Positions 1 to 11,300 of a stretch of DNA of 64,000 bases are shown piece after piece. The translations under genes and the position numbers were made by a program. The notes under the pieces are model-generated. The model was not told where the DNA came from, searched no databases, and worked only from the letters and a program-made list of their open reading frames with translations. Origin of the DNA: Pisolithus tinctorius (lineage: Eukaryota > Basidiomycota > Agaricomycetes > Boletales > Pisolithaceae); assembly GCA_024663395.1 (NCBI GenBank), contig JANFAH010000007.1, positions 186,001 through 250,000 on the forward strand, written 5' to 3'. Position 1 is the stretch's first letter, and each line of letters begins with the position of its first letter.

Positions 1-1
1 C

Positions 2-1195
2 CAGGCCGTCTTTCGTTTCTTCCGTCTTCTTATCGGACCACACCTGTCTGCCCTTCGGTTTGACATTCCTAGCAAATTCTACGCCCATCTCGACATCTCT
101 TCCATACCAGCGCTTTGCCCAAACCTCCACATGTTGAGCGTACAAGGGTTCGACTTCCAAAGGTCTGAAAAAACCATGCATTTGTTGCACCGGGCAGTCT
201 CCGAGTTCAGCCGTGTGGAGATTGTCAGGTCTAGTGTACCCTCCTGGCATGTACTGAGCAGTCTCGCTCAGGCGAATGCGCTGCGACGGTTGTCGGTGAC
301 TTTTCCTTTTGACCTTGGCCCTGGGCCAGGGCACCTCACCGGCGACGTTTTCCCTCGACTTCGCGCTCTGGAAATTCGGGCGAGCTCCATTGCACAATGC
401 ACAGATCTGTTCCGTTGGATTCCCCTCAATCAAGTCGCTGAGATGTTTATCTGTTTAGCGTCCCACGAATACCGCGATCCTTTGCAAGCACTGGTTGAGA
501 TGTCATCTCTGGTTTCATCCCAGTGCCAGTCTCTGGATTTCCTCTGGATTTCGATTTCCCTGAATTTTTCCACCCGCCACGTCACATCTACTTGGTGGCG
601 ATGTATGTTGGAACCCTACCAAACTTGCCATCACCTCAGGGTTATTGCACTGCAGGTTTCAAGTAGCCTGACACTTGCAGACAATGACTTGGAGGACATG
701 GTCAAGGCTTGGCCACACTTGGAGGTGTTTCACCTATTTCCTGATAACAGTGAGGACCCTCCATTTCAGCTCACGTTTCGAGGAGTTACCGCCCTGCTAC
801 ATCATTGCCCCGAGCTCAAGGATTTTACCTTGATGTTCCATGCAACCCCATTTCAACGCGTTGCTCGACTTAGCAACGGAAAACTCGTACGGAACACCTC
901 GGTGAAGCGTATGGGAGTCCACACGTCCCCTGTTTCGGAAAATAGCGATGTCGCTGAATATCTCTCCATTATCATGCCGTCTTTGAAGATCATTCGTCTC
1001 ACAGAAAGGGCTCATGAGGCTTCATGGTCCTGGATATGCGCCCAGCTTCCACAGAAGCCCACAATTCAAGTGAACCTGCCGCCCATGAAGCTATACTCTC
1101 TACTAACTGGGGGTACCGAATCTGCGAGCGATGAGCAGATTTATGGCAGAGAGTGGTGCTGGATCTCTCCTGGTAGCAAGCGGAACCGATGTTAG
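2..1195 (+). CDS. F-box/LRR-like protein, 5' end outside the window
   Basis: The frame is open from the window edge to a TAG stop, so the gene starts upstream. It matches the second exon of the complete paralog at 41441-43173 along its length, with shared blocks such as LDISSIPALCPN, SSLAQA, DNDLEDMVKAWPHL and HTSPVS. The part seen is the leucine-rich, repeat-like C-terminal region of a fungal F-box protein. The F-box itself would lie in an upstream exon that is not visible. Such proteins usually select substrates for SCF ubiquitin ligases, but no substrate can be inferred here. No frameshift or stop interrupts the visible frame. The first ATG inside the window, at 131, is internal by comparison with the paralog and is not the start. 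Confidence 0.8.
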   Translation, partial: QAVFRFFRLLIGPHLSALRFDIPSKFYAHLDISSIPALCPNLHMLSVQGFDFQRSEKTMHLLHRAVSEFSRVEIVRSSVPSWHVLSSLAQANALRRLSVTFPFDLGPGPGHLTGDVFPRLRALEIRASSIAQCTDLFRWIPLNQVAEMFICLASHEYRDPLQALVEMSSLVSSQCQSLDFLWISISLNFSTRHVTSTWWRCMLEPYQTCHHLRVIALQVSSSLTLADNDLEDMVKAWPHLEVFHLFPDNSEDPPFQLTFRGVTALLHHCPELKDFTLMFHATPFQRVARLSNGKLVRNTSVKRMGVHTSPVSENSDVAEYLSIIMPSLKIIRLTERAHEASWSWICAQLPQKPTIQVNLPPMKLYSLLTGGTESASDEQIYGREWCWISPGSKRNRC

Positions 1196-3295
1196 GCAGT
1201 GTGCAATAACCTGCGTATAGCCAGAAGAACGGAGTCATTCATCAAGTAATTAAAGTGATCAACTAGTTTGAAGCTCTCTATACATCTGTGGCAGCTTGTA
1301 ATATCCGCTGGCAAACAGAGAGATCTGCCTATTGTGGCACTTCTCGAGTTAGAGATGTTCGTTGGTTATATTGTATGCACAAGGCGTCATCGGGAAGTTC
1401 TTTATATCGAGATTTGACGTCATACCGAGGTAGCATGAGGGACTCGTGTCCAGTCAGGCATGCGGGATGGTAGCTGACGATACCATAGTGGCTCGTTGGT
1501 TCCTAGAGATCAGTGTATACGTAGTTTTTTTTTTGGTGTTACGATGTCGGTGTCTGCATTTGAAATTCGCTGGTTGTTGGGTCCATCATTCGCCCTTCAC
1601 CATGGCAGAATTCCCTGATGCGGATGGTTATCTAACCGTCAAGATGACGTCGATAAAAATGCAGACCGGCAGACTAAGTATAACTGAAAGATGGCGAGAC
1701 GTCACCGAGTTCCGGGCCCCCTGCAAATATCTTGCCATGGCTGATGCTGTCTGCAAACAGTTTTGCCAACTTCGGCCCAGCGCATCAAAGTTTCTTTGGA
1801 ATAGCTGTAAAATTTCCCAGATAACCACACACAAAGGAAGACAATCCAGTGCGGGAGGAGGTACGGAATTGAGCGGGATAAGAAATGTAACGATATATAA
1901 TGGAGATGAAATGGAATAATGGAGGGCACATCGTTACTTGATGGAAAGTTTCATCCTAAATGCGAAATATTAGTATGTAGAAAGTCATTGTGATGTATAT
2001 GCAAGAAACGCTGCGTACTTTAGTGAATAACTACCGGGAGCCTGGTCAACGGGTCAAAAGGGGCGAACTGCCAACATCTGGAAGAAAGGGCATGAAACGC
2101 GAACGAAACCATACTAATGGAAACTCACTCTTCGTGTGATTTCAGAAGAGTCGGGAGCGCTTGCATCCCTTGCTCTTGGACAGGTGGCCAGTAGGACGAC
2201 GTGCTGGGATCATGATGGGATATGACAAATCTAGGTGCTCTTGAACATCGCACCCACAATAGAAGCACATGTAAATCAACGCACGGAAGGAGGAATGTCA
2301 TGTCCGAGTGCGAGGCGAACCATTCGATGTTAGCTAGGGGTATTTGGAATGGTTTGTAATGTAAGGTAGCTCAGAAACGTACCTTGTATCATTTGGCGAA
2401 GATCATCGTCCGAAATGACAACAGATGTACGCTCGAAAGTCAGATATTTCACCTGCAGCCACTCTTAGAGTTGTAACGACCAACGTAAGACGGACCGACC
2501 TGGGCTTGCATGCGAGACACCATGGAGAAGCCGAATTGTAAATGCTCCTGTAGAACACTTGCTGAGTATGTGTCAGGAGTCTGTATGTGCTCGAATCAGA
2601 GGGGGCGGTGGTGGATAACGTGATCCTCTTCACTTTGATCCACTCAGCAAGAACGCCAGCGAGGGTTGTGAGGGCCTCGGTAGCTCCACTGAAGTTGGGA
2701 TAGCAATCTGGGCCCAGAGCTTCTGTGAGTGGCCGTCCATCGGAACAGGTGGTGTAGAACAGACGGTCGCCTGAAAGAAATGAGTGGGCTACTCTGCCAG
2801 CAGCACACCAATGATGATTCACCTTCCAAATGGACCTGCAAAAGGTTAACGACGGACTTCACGTACTGCAGAAAATATAAAATTCTTTGATCGCTGGATG
2901 GGAGCCGAATCGAAATCGCGTAGACATGGTTAAGTGCCCTTATGAAAGCGTTCTATTCATCACAAGTTGAGACACAATCAGACTTGAGGGTCATGCTCGA
3001 CGTACCTTCATGAAGGACATCAGGCAAGGAAGTGCAACCCTTGAGCTGTGTATCCCGTGAACGTCGGAACCAAGGTTTAGGAAGGTGGAACGTACTCGAT
3101 GGCATAGATATCGCATGACAGGGTAGGTAGCAAGGGGAGTGGATACCCGCCAATAGCTGCAGGGTCTGTACCGCACATGATTAGTGTAAGAGAAACAAAA
3201 TCCGGGTTCCAATTCCACAAGCATGATGGGTCCTCATTTATAATCCGCCCGCTTGTGTTTCACAAAGAACATTGAAAGGACAAGGACCACTTTCG

Positions 3296-3340
3296 GACGC
3301 GTCGATCACGTGCGGTGGACGCGTCAATATAGGTCACGTG
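3296..3340. promoter_or_regulatory. interleaved MCB-like and E-box palindromes
   Basis: Two copies of the palindrome GACGCGTC (3296-3303 and 3318-3325) alternate with two copies of CACGTG (3307-3312 and 3335-3340). GACGCGTC contains ACGCGT, the MCB core bound by MBF-type cell-cycle factors in fungi. CACGTG is the E-box bound by bHLH factors. A CACGTC half-match follows at once. The target gene is unknown; the minus-strand ORFs ending near 3224 are the nearest candidate. Confidence 0.45.
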
Positions 3341-3969
3341 CTGCGAATCGAGCACGTCATAGGCAGAAGGGCACGATAAAAGACAGCGATCGACAGGAAT
3401 CTTATGCTCTTCCACCTGTGACTGGTACTAATGCACTTGCTAGCATGGATTCCTGCTGCATCTGGTCTGACTCGTCGTCCATTGCGTTTGCCGTGGTATG
3501 CATCATTCTGCGCGGGTAAGCAGTCGATGGGTCTATGCCGAGCCGATTCGAAGTCACGGGACAGACAAGCAAGTCAACTACGAGCCGGACCAAGTTGTTC
3601 TGCCATGTCTCGTGGCCGCCGTGGCCGCGCCAAATCCAAAGCGCAATATTCGACATATTTAGGTCACTTGGGGCACATGACAACCAACGCGGTATTCATC
3701 CTTTGGGGATCCACCGGTGTCAGTTTGTCCGTCAAGCTTTAACCCATACTCGGACTCCCCAGCACTTTTTTTTGGCCAAGTAGTTCGCTTACGCTGACGA
3801 TGAGTTGCGGTCCTCGGCCTCCCTTTTTCCGCCAAACACAGCTGCTGGCGGTCCCACCTTCGCCCTGTCAGCCGTGTGGAACTCCTAGGTGGTCCAAATT
3901 GTGTGGCTGACTCTAAGACCTCGTCGGGTATCCAGCCACCCTTTGAACTCCGACCGTTCCAGTTAAACG

Positions 3970-3997
3970 GTAATATCACTGGCGGTGGTGATATTAC
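3970..3997. repeat. perfect 10-bp inverted repeat with 8-nt loop
   Basis: The arms GTAATATCAC (3970-3979) and GTGATATTAC (3988-3997) are exact reverse complements around the loop TGGCGGTG. It lies about 230 bp upstream of the EgtB-type gene. There is no T-tract or other sign of a terminator. A dimeric protein-binding site or chance palindrome are both possible. Confidence 0.5.
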
Positions 3998-4229
3998 GCA
4001 CTTCGTTGCGTTGCGACTCGGTTAATGGGCAAACGTGAGCACTCGCTATCACCATTTCATTTTTTCCCCTGTACATTATGGGGTCTACCCCGAGATCATC
4101 CGGAGATTACGAGACATCGGTGAAGTGGCTTTGTTTTCTCAATTTTTTGTTTGTACGCACTTCAACGTATAAATGATACGGACCTTCCACGATCACTCCG
4201 GTTGCCCGCTGTGAGATTTTCACACTGCA

Positions 4230-6622
4230 ATGGACACCCATTCAACAGCAAGTTCCAGTTCTATCTCTGTGCGCTCCGTTTCGACTGTACCCAGCAGTCC
4301 AACCTCTGAAGCTTCACTTGTTACATATCTTCTCCCGCCGCCCATCCTCGACGGCACTTCTTTGAAGGACTTTGCCGCTAAGCTCGAAAAGGGCTCGGAC
4401 CACAAGATTCTTGTCTCTATCCAACACGCGACATCCGTTTCAGATGTCGAAGTACTCTTGCAGGGTTTGCTGACATTGGTTCGGCATGCGATTCCTACAG
4501 CTGTGGGGCCACGGCTGGTTACAATCAGACAAGGTAAATTCGACCCGACATTGGAATGCCTGCAGTCGTTAATATGTCGTCAGGCCGATTGCGTGAAACT
4601 AGCGCTTCAATCGATGACTTCGTGCAGCTGCACGATGGCAAAGCCAACCCAGTAAGAATCGCAGACCCGTCCACTCCTCAGCTGCCCAAGGCTCACCTTC
4701 CTCCTCACAGGTAACGCCCTCCGAAGCATTGAACATGTTCTCTGCTAGCGGACTCCGCTCCGTTTACTCTGTTTACTCTGCCGACGGTTCCCTTACGCTT
4801 CACTGCCTCGAGTGTCCTCAGGTTTCATTCCCTCCTCTTCCTCTGACCTCCCCTTCGTTCTCCCCGTTTGGAGTACCCACTGTGGACGAGTGGCGTGATC
4901 TCTGGGCTGCTTGGGACCTAGTCACTCTCGGTATGATCCCACAAGAAATGCTGCATCAGAAGCCGATCGACTTAAGGCATAAATGCCTTTTCTACATTGG
5001 TCACATCCCTACGTATGTTGGAACTTCCTCGTGGCATCGTTCATTGACTTCGGCTCTAGTTTCTTGGACATGTTGATGTCGAAGGCATTGAAAGAGCCCA
5101 ACACAGAGCCGAAGAACTTCACCCTTATCTTCGAGGTAACTACTTACCTTCCGGTTTCGTCTGTCTGTATGCGTACCCACAACTTTCTCAGCGAGGCATT
5201 GATCCTCATGTCGATGATCCTGAGCATTGTCACGTACGTTTATCTGTCAAAAGTCGTAGAGTGCCTCTCCTTATCTTCGGCTCCAGGGGCATTCAGAAGT
5301 ACCCGAGAAAGACGAGGAATGGCCATCGCTTGGTTCAATCCTCGCCTTCCGCGATCGCGTGCGGACTCGTCTTCTGAAGCTCTACAGTGATTTGCGGAAC
5401 GGCAGTCGTAAGCTCAACCGCCACATCGCACGTATGCTGGCTATGACCCACGAACATGAGGGCTGGCATGTCGAGGTCGGTACCATTCCTGCACTACTAA
5501 TTGGTGACGCTCATCTTCCGTAAGACACTACTCTATATGCTCATCCAGAGGGCTGGAACCGGCACTCTTCCTCCTCCGGGGTTCGCAGTTCCTCACTGGG
5601 AGGCACTCGCCGAACAATGGGACGCCATCGCTCCTCCCAACACACCAACTATCACAATCGGTCCTGCGAGAGTCACACTGGGACATGACGACTGCGAGGG
5701 CGACGATTTCTCCTCTGACGTTGCTGAGATCATCGACGGCCACGCGTTTGGATGGGACAATGAAAGTCCGGCGCGCGTCGTAGAAGTGAAGCAAGTTAAA
5801 ATGGAATGGAGACCAGTCACGAACGCGGAATTTTTCACGTTTTATAAGGATAGGAAGGAAGCCGGACTTCCCGCTAGCTGGATAGAAGACGAAGACGGGA
5901 TCAAGGTTCAACATTCGATTGTGTTTCCCGTGCACGTCTCCTTATCTGACCCTCTATTTGTCAGGTACGAACCGTGTATGGGCCCGTTTCGATGGCTATC
6001 GCACAGCACTGGCCTGTGCTCACCTCCTATGACGCACTCTTGGCGTATGCGACATCCAAGGGTGGTCGACTCCCAACGGAGCCTGAACTTCGGTTGTTCT
6101 TTGACATTTATGGAGTGGGACACTGGGGCGGTGCGAACGTTGGCTTTAGGAATTGGCATCCCGTACCGTGTGTAATCCTGATAAGATGCTTGAAACTGGT
6201 CTTTCTTACGAGATCATGTCAGGGCCACCACTGGTCCGGAAGAATTCGGCGGCCGCGGTTCGAACGGTGGGATTTGGGAGTGGACATCAACTCTCTTTAG
6301 TAACCACGAGGGACTTTTCCCAACGGACCACTTCCCTGGGTAAGCCTCTTCATTTGAAGCACAGACTGATGGGGAGACAGGTAACTGACTGATCCACAGC
6401 TATTCCACCGACTTTTTCGACGGGAAACATCACGTCGTTGTGAGTAACGATGTTTCACCGTGGATGAGGTTATCGTTGATGCTTCCTGTCTTTCAGTTAG
6501 GAGCTTCTTATGCTACGATTCCCAGGCTCGCCGAACGACGTACCGTGCGCAATTTCTATCAGCACAACTATCCATACGCGTGGGTCGGCGCTCGTGTCGT
6601 GTATGATGTCCTCGATGTGTAG
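4230..6622 (+). CDS. EgtB-type ergothioneine sulfoxide synthase without a methyltransferase domain
   Basis: Eleven exons join in phase (4230-4533, 4584-4651, 4711-5012, 5060-5135, 5192-5233, 5287-5475, 5525-5905, 5965-6167, 6223-6339, 6400-6439, 6497-6622) to give 615 residues. The middle part is a DinB_2-type domain with LFYIGHIPT and HEGWHVE (HX3HXE), the His residues that bind the non-haem iron. The C-terminal half is a formylglycine-generating/sulfatase-modifying fold with GWDNESPAR, WRPVTNAEF, GGRLPTEPELR and GSNGGIWEWTST. In fungal Egt1 these domains join hercynine and cysteine by oxidative C-S bond formation, after an N-terminal EgtD-like methyltransferase has made hercynine. Here only about 125 serine-rich, unrecognised residues precede the linker, so the methyltransferase is missing. 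Substrate supply by another Egt1, or a changed substrate, are both possible. Confidence 0.9.
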
Positions 6623-7462
6623 ATTTCAATGTTCTGGTGTACCTATATCTCGACGTCGTGGAACGGAGAATATGTACCATCTTTCTGAAGGAATGAACAT
6701 GATATATGTAGTCTGAAGTGGCCGATGAACACTGATCGCAGAGTGATCGATGAGAAGATTGGCAAGTCAAAAATTTATTGCAGACTAAATCAGGTCCTAG
6801 CTAAGACATGCGTGATCTCCCCACAACCTAATGTGAGCTCAGGACGGCGCTGTTCCAGGCCTCATCCCTTTGGAGCTCGGGCCCCTCTTTATCACGAAGC
6901 TCGTCGCGCCGCTATCTCCACAGCGGTAATTACATAATGCTCATGGGTTTTGCGATTGAAAATTGCGTTGGCGCAAAGCGCTAAGTCAGGGGGTGGTAGC
7001 AAGTACAAAACCTGCACCTAAGGGTCAAGTTGGTTGGTCGGCCTTGGTTGCTTCCGGCGTCTTCAACGGTGCTACTGCGTCGTATGTCCTATATGAGGTT
7101 ACCACTCAGTGCGTGAAGCTCGCCCCCGTCTTCTATTCACTCGGTTCCGCAGCCACTGGGACGTAACACCCGTTCCCAGCTTCTAACCACTTTCTTTTCG
7201 TGATAGTAATAATAGGAATAAGTTTTTTGCTTTCTCCATCGTTGCGTTCTTTGCGTCCGCATAAAAGCCGCTTGGTGATTACAATTGCTGGCCCCCGCTT
7301 TCTGCCAAAATCACCCACTTACTCTCAGTTGTGCCAGTAAGTGACAGCGACCATGGCGAACCTACCGGTATGTCTGACAGGATTCTGATAGGTTTTGCTG
7401 ATTAGCAGCCAATTCCTGTATCCTAGCTCCTTGTCTCAATACATCTTGCCAATGTTAACGTC
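6623..7462. other. intergenic
   Basis: No gene is recognised. An ATG at 7353 followed by a GTATGT donor could be a tiny first exon of the next gene, spliced to an acceptor at about 7427-7429. Confidence 0.4.
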
Positions 7463-8374
7463 ATGACACATGTCACCAACGATTCCCGCCGCAGACCACC
7501 ATTCTCGAATGCCCTCACGTTAATTTTGGACGAGGCCGAAAAGTCTCGCCCATTGACTCGAATACCTGGAACTGCTATACCAATTGATGATAATGGCGCC
7601 AACGTCCACAAATATTTGCATCAGGAGTTATCAGCCTCTGGACTGAATGCCATTCATTCTTACCTGTGGATGGCCGGGAGGGTGGATGGAGTTCGCGCTC
7701 TTCATCGGCAACGAATGATAAAAAGAGACATCGTAGTCGCAGAAGACCCTGGACTTCATCTCCTTTGGTACGACTCTACTATCTTCGTGAAGCCTCTCCC
7801 TGTTTGTCTCCTCGATTACAACTTCTTCATCACCCACATATGTCCCAACGATACCCTCTATACTGCTGCATGCGGCTTCCTCCGCTCCTACACTCTCCTT
7901 ATCCGGCATGAGAGCGACTTCCGTATAGCACATCACCTCGGAATCCTGCCGCAGGACATGACGTGGATGCAGTGGAGCGAATTCGCCTTCTATATATCTG
8001 GCATCCCTCTATCTGACGTCAACAAACGGTTTCGATACGGCGAGCTTCGGCTGAGCCGCGTGAATCTAATTTACAACATTTTCCGGTATCGTCCATGGTA
8101 CTACAAGATCCATCGGGACTACCAATCATGGTTTTCGTACGAACTCGGGTTCATGCTCGTTGTCTTCGCCTACGTGAGCGTGGTAATGAGCGCCATGCAA
8201 GTCATGCTCACGACGTCGTTCATATCCCTGGAGGTCTCAGCTCTGTGCTACTGGGCAGGCATTATAACAACTCTGCTTATTGTCGCGGTTTTTACGTGGC
8301 AGTTTGTTGGGATTGTCTTTGTTTATCTTTTCAGCTTCTTCCGAGCACTCGCCTCGGGACTTCCACCACACTAG
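7463..8374 (+). CDS. conserved fungal membrane protein of unknown function
   Basis: This is one uninterrupted frame of 303 residues. The N-terminal half has the pattern of a large fungal family of uncharacterised proteins, with blocks such as RIPGTAIPI, LHLLWYDSTIFVKPLP, CGFLRSYTLLI and ESDFRIAHHLGILP. The C-terminal third holds two hydrophobic helices, about residues 226-250 and 260-290, ending in VFVYLFSFF, so the protein is probably anchored in a membrane. Family members are often called protease-like in databases, but I see no catalytic motif here. The start at 7463 is the first ATG in frame. An upstream mini-exon at 7353 would add about 16 residues. Confidence 0.75.
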   Translation: MTHVTNDSRRRPPFSNALTLILDEAEKSRPLTRIPGTAIPIDDNGANVHKYLHQELSASGLNAIHSYLWMAGRVDGVRALHRQRMIKRDIVVAEDPGLHLLWYDSTIFVKPLPVCLLDYNFFITHICPNDTLYTAACGFLRSYTLLIRHESDFRIAHHLGILPQDMTWMQWSEFAFYISGIPLSDVNKRFRYGELRLSRVNLIYNIFRYRPWYYKIHRDYQSWFSYELGFMLVVFAYVSVVMSAMQVMLTTSFISLEVSALCYWAGIITTLLIVAVFTWQFVGIVFVYLFSFFRALASGLPPH

Positions 8375-11300
8375 TGCATCATGCTTTGCGACACATGTCA
8401 TTCACTCCCATTTCTAGACGTTGGTGTGCATGTGTTTCATGTACTGTATTATGACAGACTTGGAGCTTGATGCAAATAGGTTTAACAACCACCAATGGCC
8501 ACGTCGATTTACTCGGCAGGCGCAAAATGTAATCATTACATTGCGGTAACGCTGTACAACCATATTGCCTACATCGTTGTGGAGGTTTTCTTGTGTGGTT
8601 TTCCGACCTCTTACTTGGAGCCCTACCATAGCGTCCCTGCAGCGCTTGCTTTCCGATGCCCATCTTACAAAAGCACCATGGCACCTTGTTGGGATCCGAT
8701 CCAGCATTGGGTAGAGTGAAATAGAGTTATGAACGAGGTAGTCGTAACGTGGCATATGCTTCCAAGTACAGCAAATATTATGTTTTAGATTGAACATCAG
8801 CCGCGAGAGGGGTTATTACTTAATAAACCTCCCATTCCTCTTTTTTTCTTTTTGAATGACGTTTGTCCCGGCAATTATTCGCGACCTTGTGAGAGGGGAG
8901 GTCGAGGTGCATGCCAGTGACAAGGATAATTGCATAGATTTCTTCCTTTAAAGGGTGCCTCAAAGCAAACTTGGCATGCATCCCAACTCCTACCCGGAAA
9001 GGAAGTGTGTGAAGGCAGGCTATCAACTTCATGAGGATCCAATATACGTATTCTTCACATGTGAAACGCGCTTCCCGCGCGAAAAGGCAACCTACATTTA
9101 AACCCGGTTGAATGCTTTGGGATTCCTGGAAAGCTTAAAGGAAGGGCGACGATCCAAGTCCACGAAAAGCAGTTCTGAAACTCCTTGCGGTATTACGTTC
9201 TTCCTTGACATCAGCGTTAACGTCAAATCACAAATGACACGCAAGGGCCTATGGTGCTGACCTCGACTTTCCGCGATTTACGGAGCTTGGCGTTTGGAAG
9301 AGGAAACAAAATTCTACCGAGGTATTGACCGATATGCAGCTTGACTTTGTCTACAAACAATTATTCAGCAATCGCAACCAGTCGGGCCGTGAGTGCGGCC
9401 CGCTCCGCAGGATTTGCGATGTCGACAAGCGCAGTGAGTGAATGTGTCCGCGTAGTGGACTTGCCCACCCCTACATGGATTGAAAATCCTTACTCGTTGC
9501 ATCTAACACTATGAGAAGCGTAGATAGACGTACCTCATTTGTCGTGGCGCAGCTAGTTATCGGTGCTCTTGCTAGAACATGCACATATCGTTCATCGGTA
9601 AGGTAAGACTTAAACAGATACATTTCAACTCTCTACTTCGCCATCAACTGTCTCATTCGGTGGTGAAACCATTGGCTGCGAAATAGAACTGCTATCTGTG
9701 TTCATAAGTTGTCTGGGTGACCATCAAGTAGTAAACCACGTGCCACTACTAACGGCAAACTAGTGATGGACGTTATGCACTAAAGTACAAGAAGGAAAAG
9801 AAGGGTCTTACTAGTGACAAAATGATAGAAGGCTATCACAAGGTGATGTGTGTCGCATCGCGGATACAGCTAGGATCCTCAATTGATGCCAAGGCCCAAG
9901 CTTCCTGAGCGATGCCGTGACAAGTACGAAGGAATTCCGCTTGTCCATGGAAAAATGGGCGTACTTGTGATAATTTGAGAGGTCAGATCGCACCCTGGTA
10001 CTTAATAGCGTGGCGAGGAACCACCAAGGCAACTAATATGATCTCGGGAATCGTCTGAAGATCGGAGGGTGGTTCTTGAGCGAAGTTGATGCACTCTTCC
10101 GCTGATGCCACTCCGAGGTCATGCCATGGGCCTACACCATATTGGTGCGCAGCAATTCAGCGTCGGATGCAGAGAATATGAACGCCTCGTGATCCGTCAT
10201 TCGAAACATCAGGCATCCAATCGCATTTGAATTGCTTCAAAACAGCACTTATCGCCGCCCCTGTGGCCAGAGGAGTGGCCAAGCGAGTGGAAGTCACTGG
10301 AAGATGACTTACCTTCGAGATCAAGACCTTTTCCATGCCGTTCTGAGTGTTTTCTATGGAACGCATGGTATCCTCAGCATTGAGGTTGGATATGCTTTCC
10401 AGAACCAACGGATCTCAGAAAGGGTATCGATATCCGATTCGTACATGGTAATGATGTGAGAGTGAGGTCCTCGTCTCCATAAGTCCAACCTTTTAGTAAA
10501 CGGATCAAGCTCACACCATTGTTTAGTGAGCAATGAGAGCAGGTTTTCGCCCAGCACCATGTGCTAAAGCACGTTCCATATAGTGGAAAGTCTGCCAATC
10601 TGTCTTCAGCACCGTCGCCAGCTAGGTACAGAGGCTAACGCGTCACGAACTATGCACCTACCGGGGAGAGGTTTTTGGCTTCCACCAAGTCTTGGGTTTG
10701 CCTCCTGGGTTTGACCTCACCAACGCAGGGCATGGGATATGGTTCAAATAAAACCACTAGAAGTCAGTCGGTAGCAAGTACGTAGCAGCGAGAGGAAGAC
10801 TCGCCCTGTCGTTTTTCAAGTACCTCGTTGGAAGCGAAGGTAGCGGATAACGCACACAACTTATTCATATACAGCCAGCACACAGGAACCTAAATCTAAA
10901 AGCTCTGATCATGGGATGGACGGCGTCGCATCACAGCCAGAGTCTATTTTATTTGCCAACGCACCCGTCTCAGTCTTGTCGAATTCTGCCTTCTTTTTAT
11001 TCAGTGGAAGCGGACTGAGGTGCAAGCAATTAGTTTGGTATCCGCTGAGCAACGTCAGTGGGCAACTCCGTTTAATCAACTCTCACCAACATTCGGGATT
11101 GCGGACTTAGCCAGCAGGTGAATCGCCTGCGGACATTAAAACCTCCATATAGGAGTTGGGTGGAAGGTTGCAGGGGTACTGACGGTGTTGGGAATTTGTA
11201 GTACAGGATCGTCGGATAGATAATGACGTCGGAGCGGAAGGCGGAGCACCCGGCTCTTGTGATGCACTGTTGAGCTGCACGACCAATCGCTTCCACGGTA

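Larger units (their letters stand above)
1196..4229. other. about 3 kb without a recognisable gene
   Basis: Short ORFs occur on both strands. Minus-strand pieces between 2403 and 3224 could be exons of an unrecognised gene, but no junction or family motif convinced me. The stretch also contains the E-box/MCB cluster at 3296-3340 and a perfect hairpin at 3970-3997. The last 200 bases are the presumed promoter of the gene at 4230. Confidence 0.4.

Noticed and set aside
5528..6159. Minus-strand ORFs over the EgtB-type gene
   Set aside because: The plus-strand exons join in phase with iron-binding and FGE motifs.
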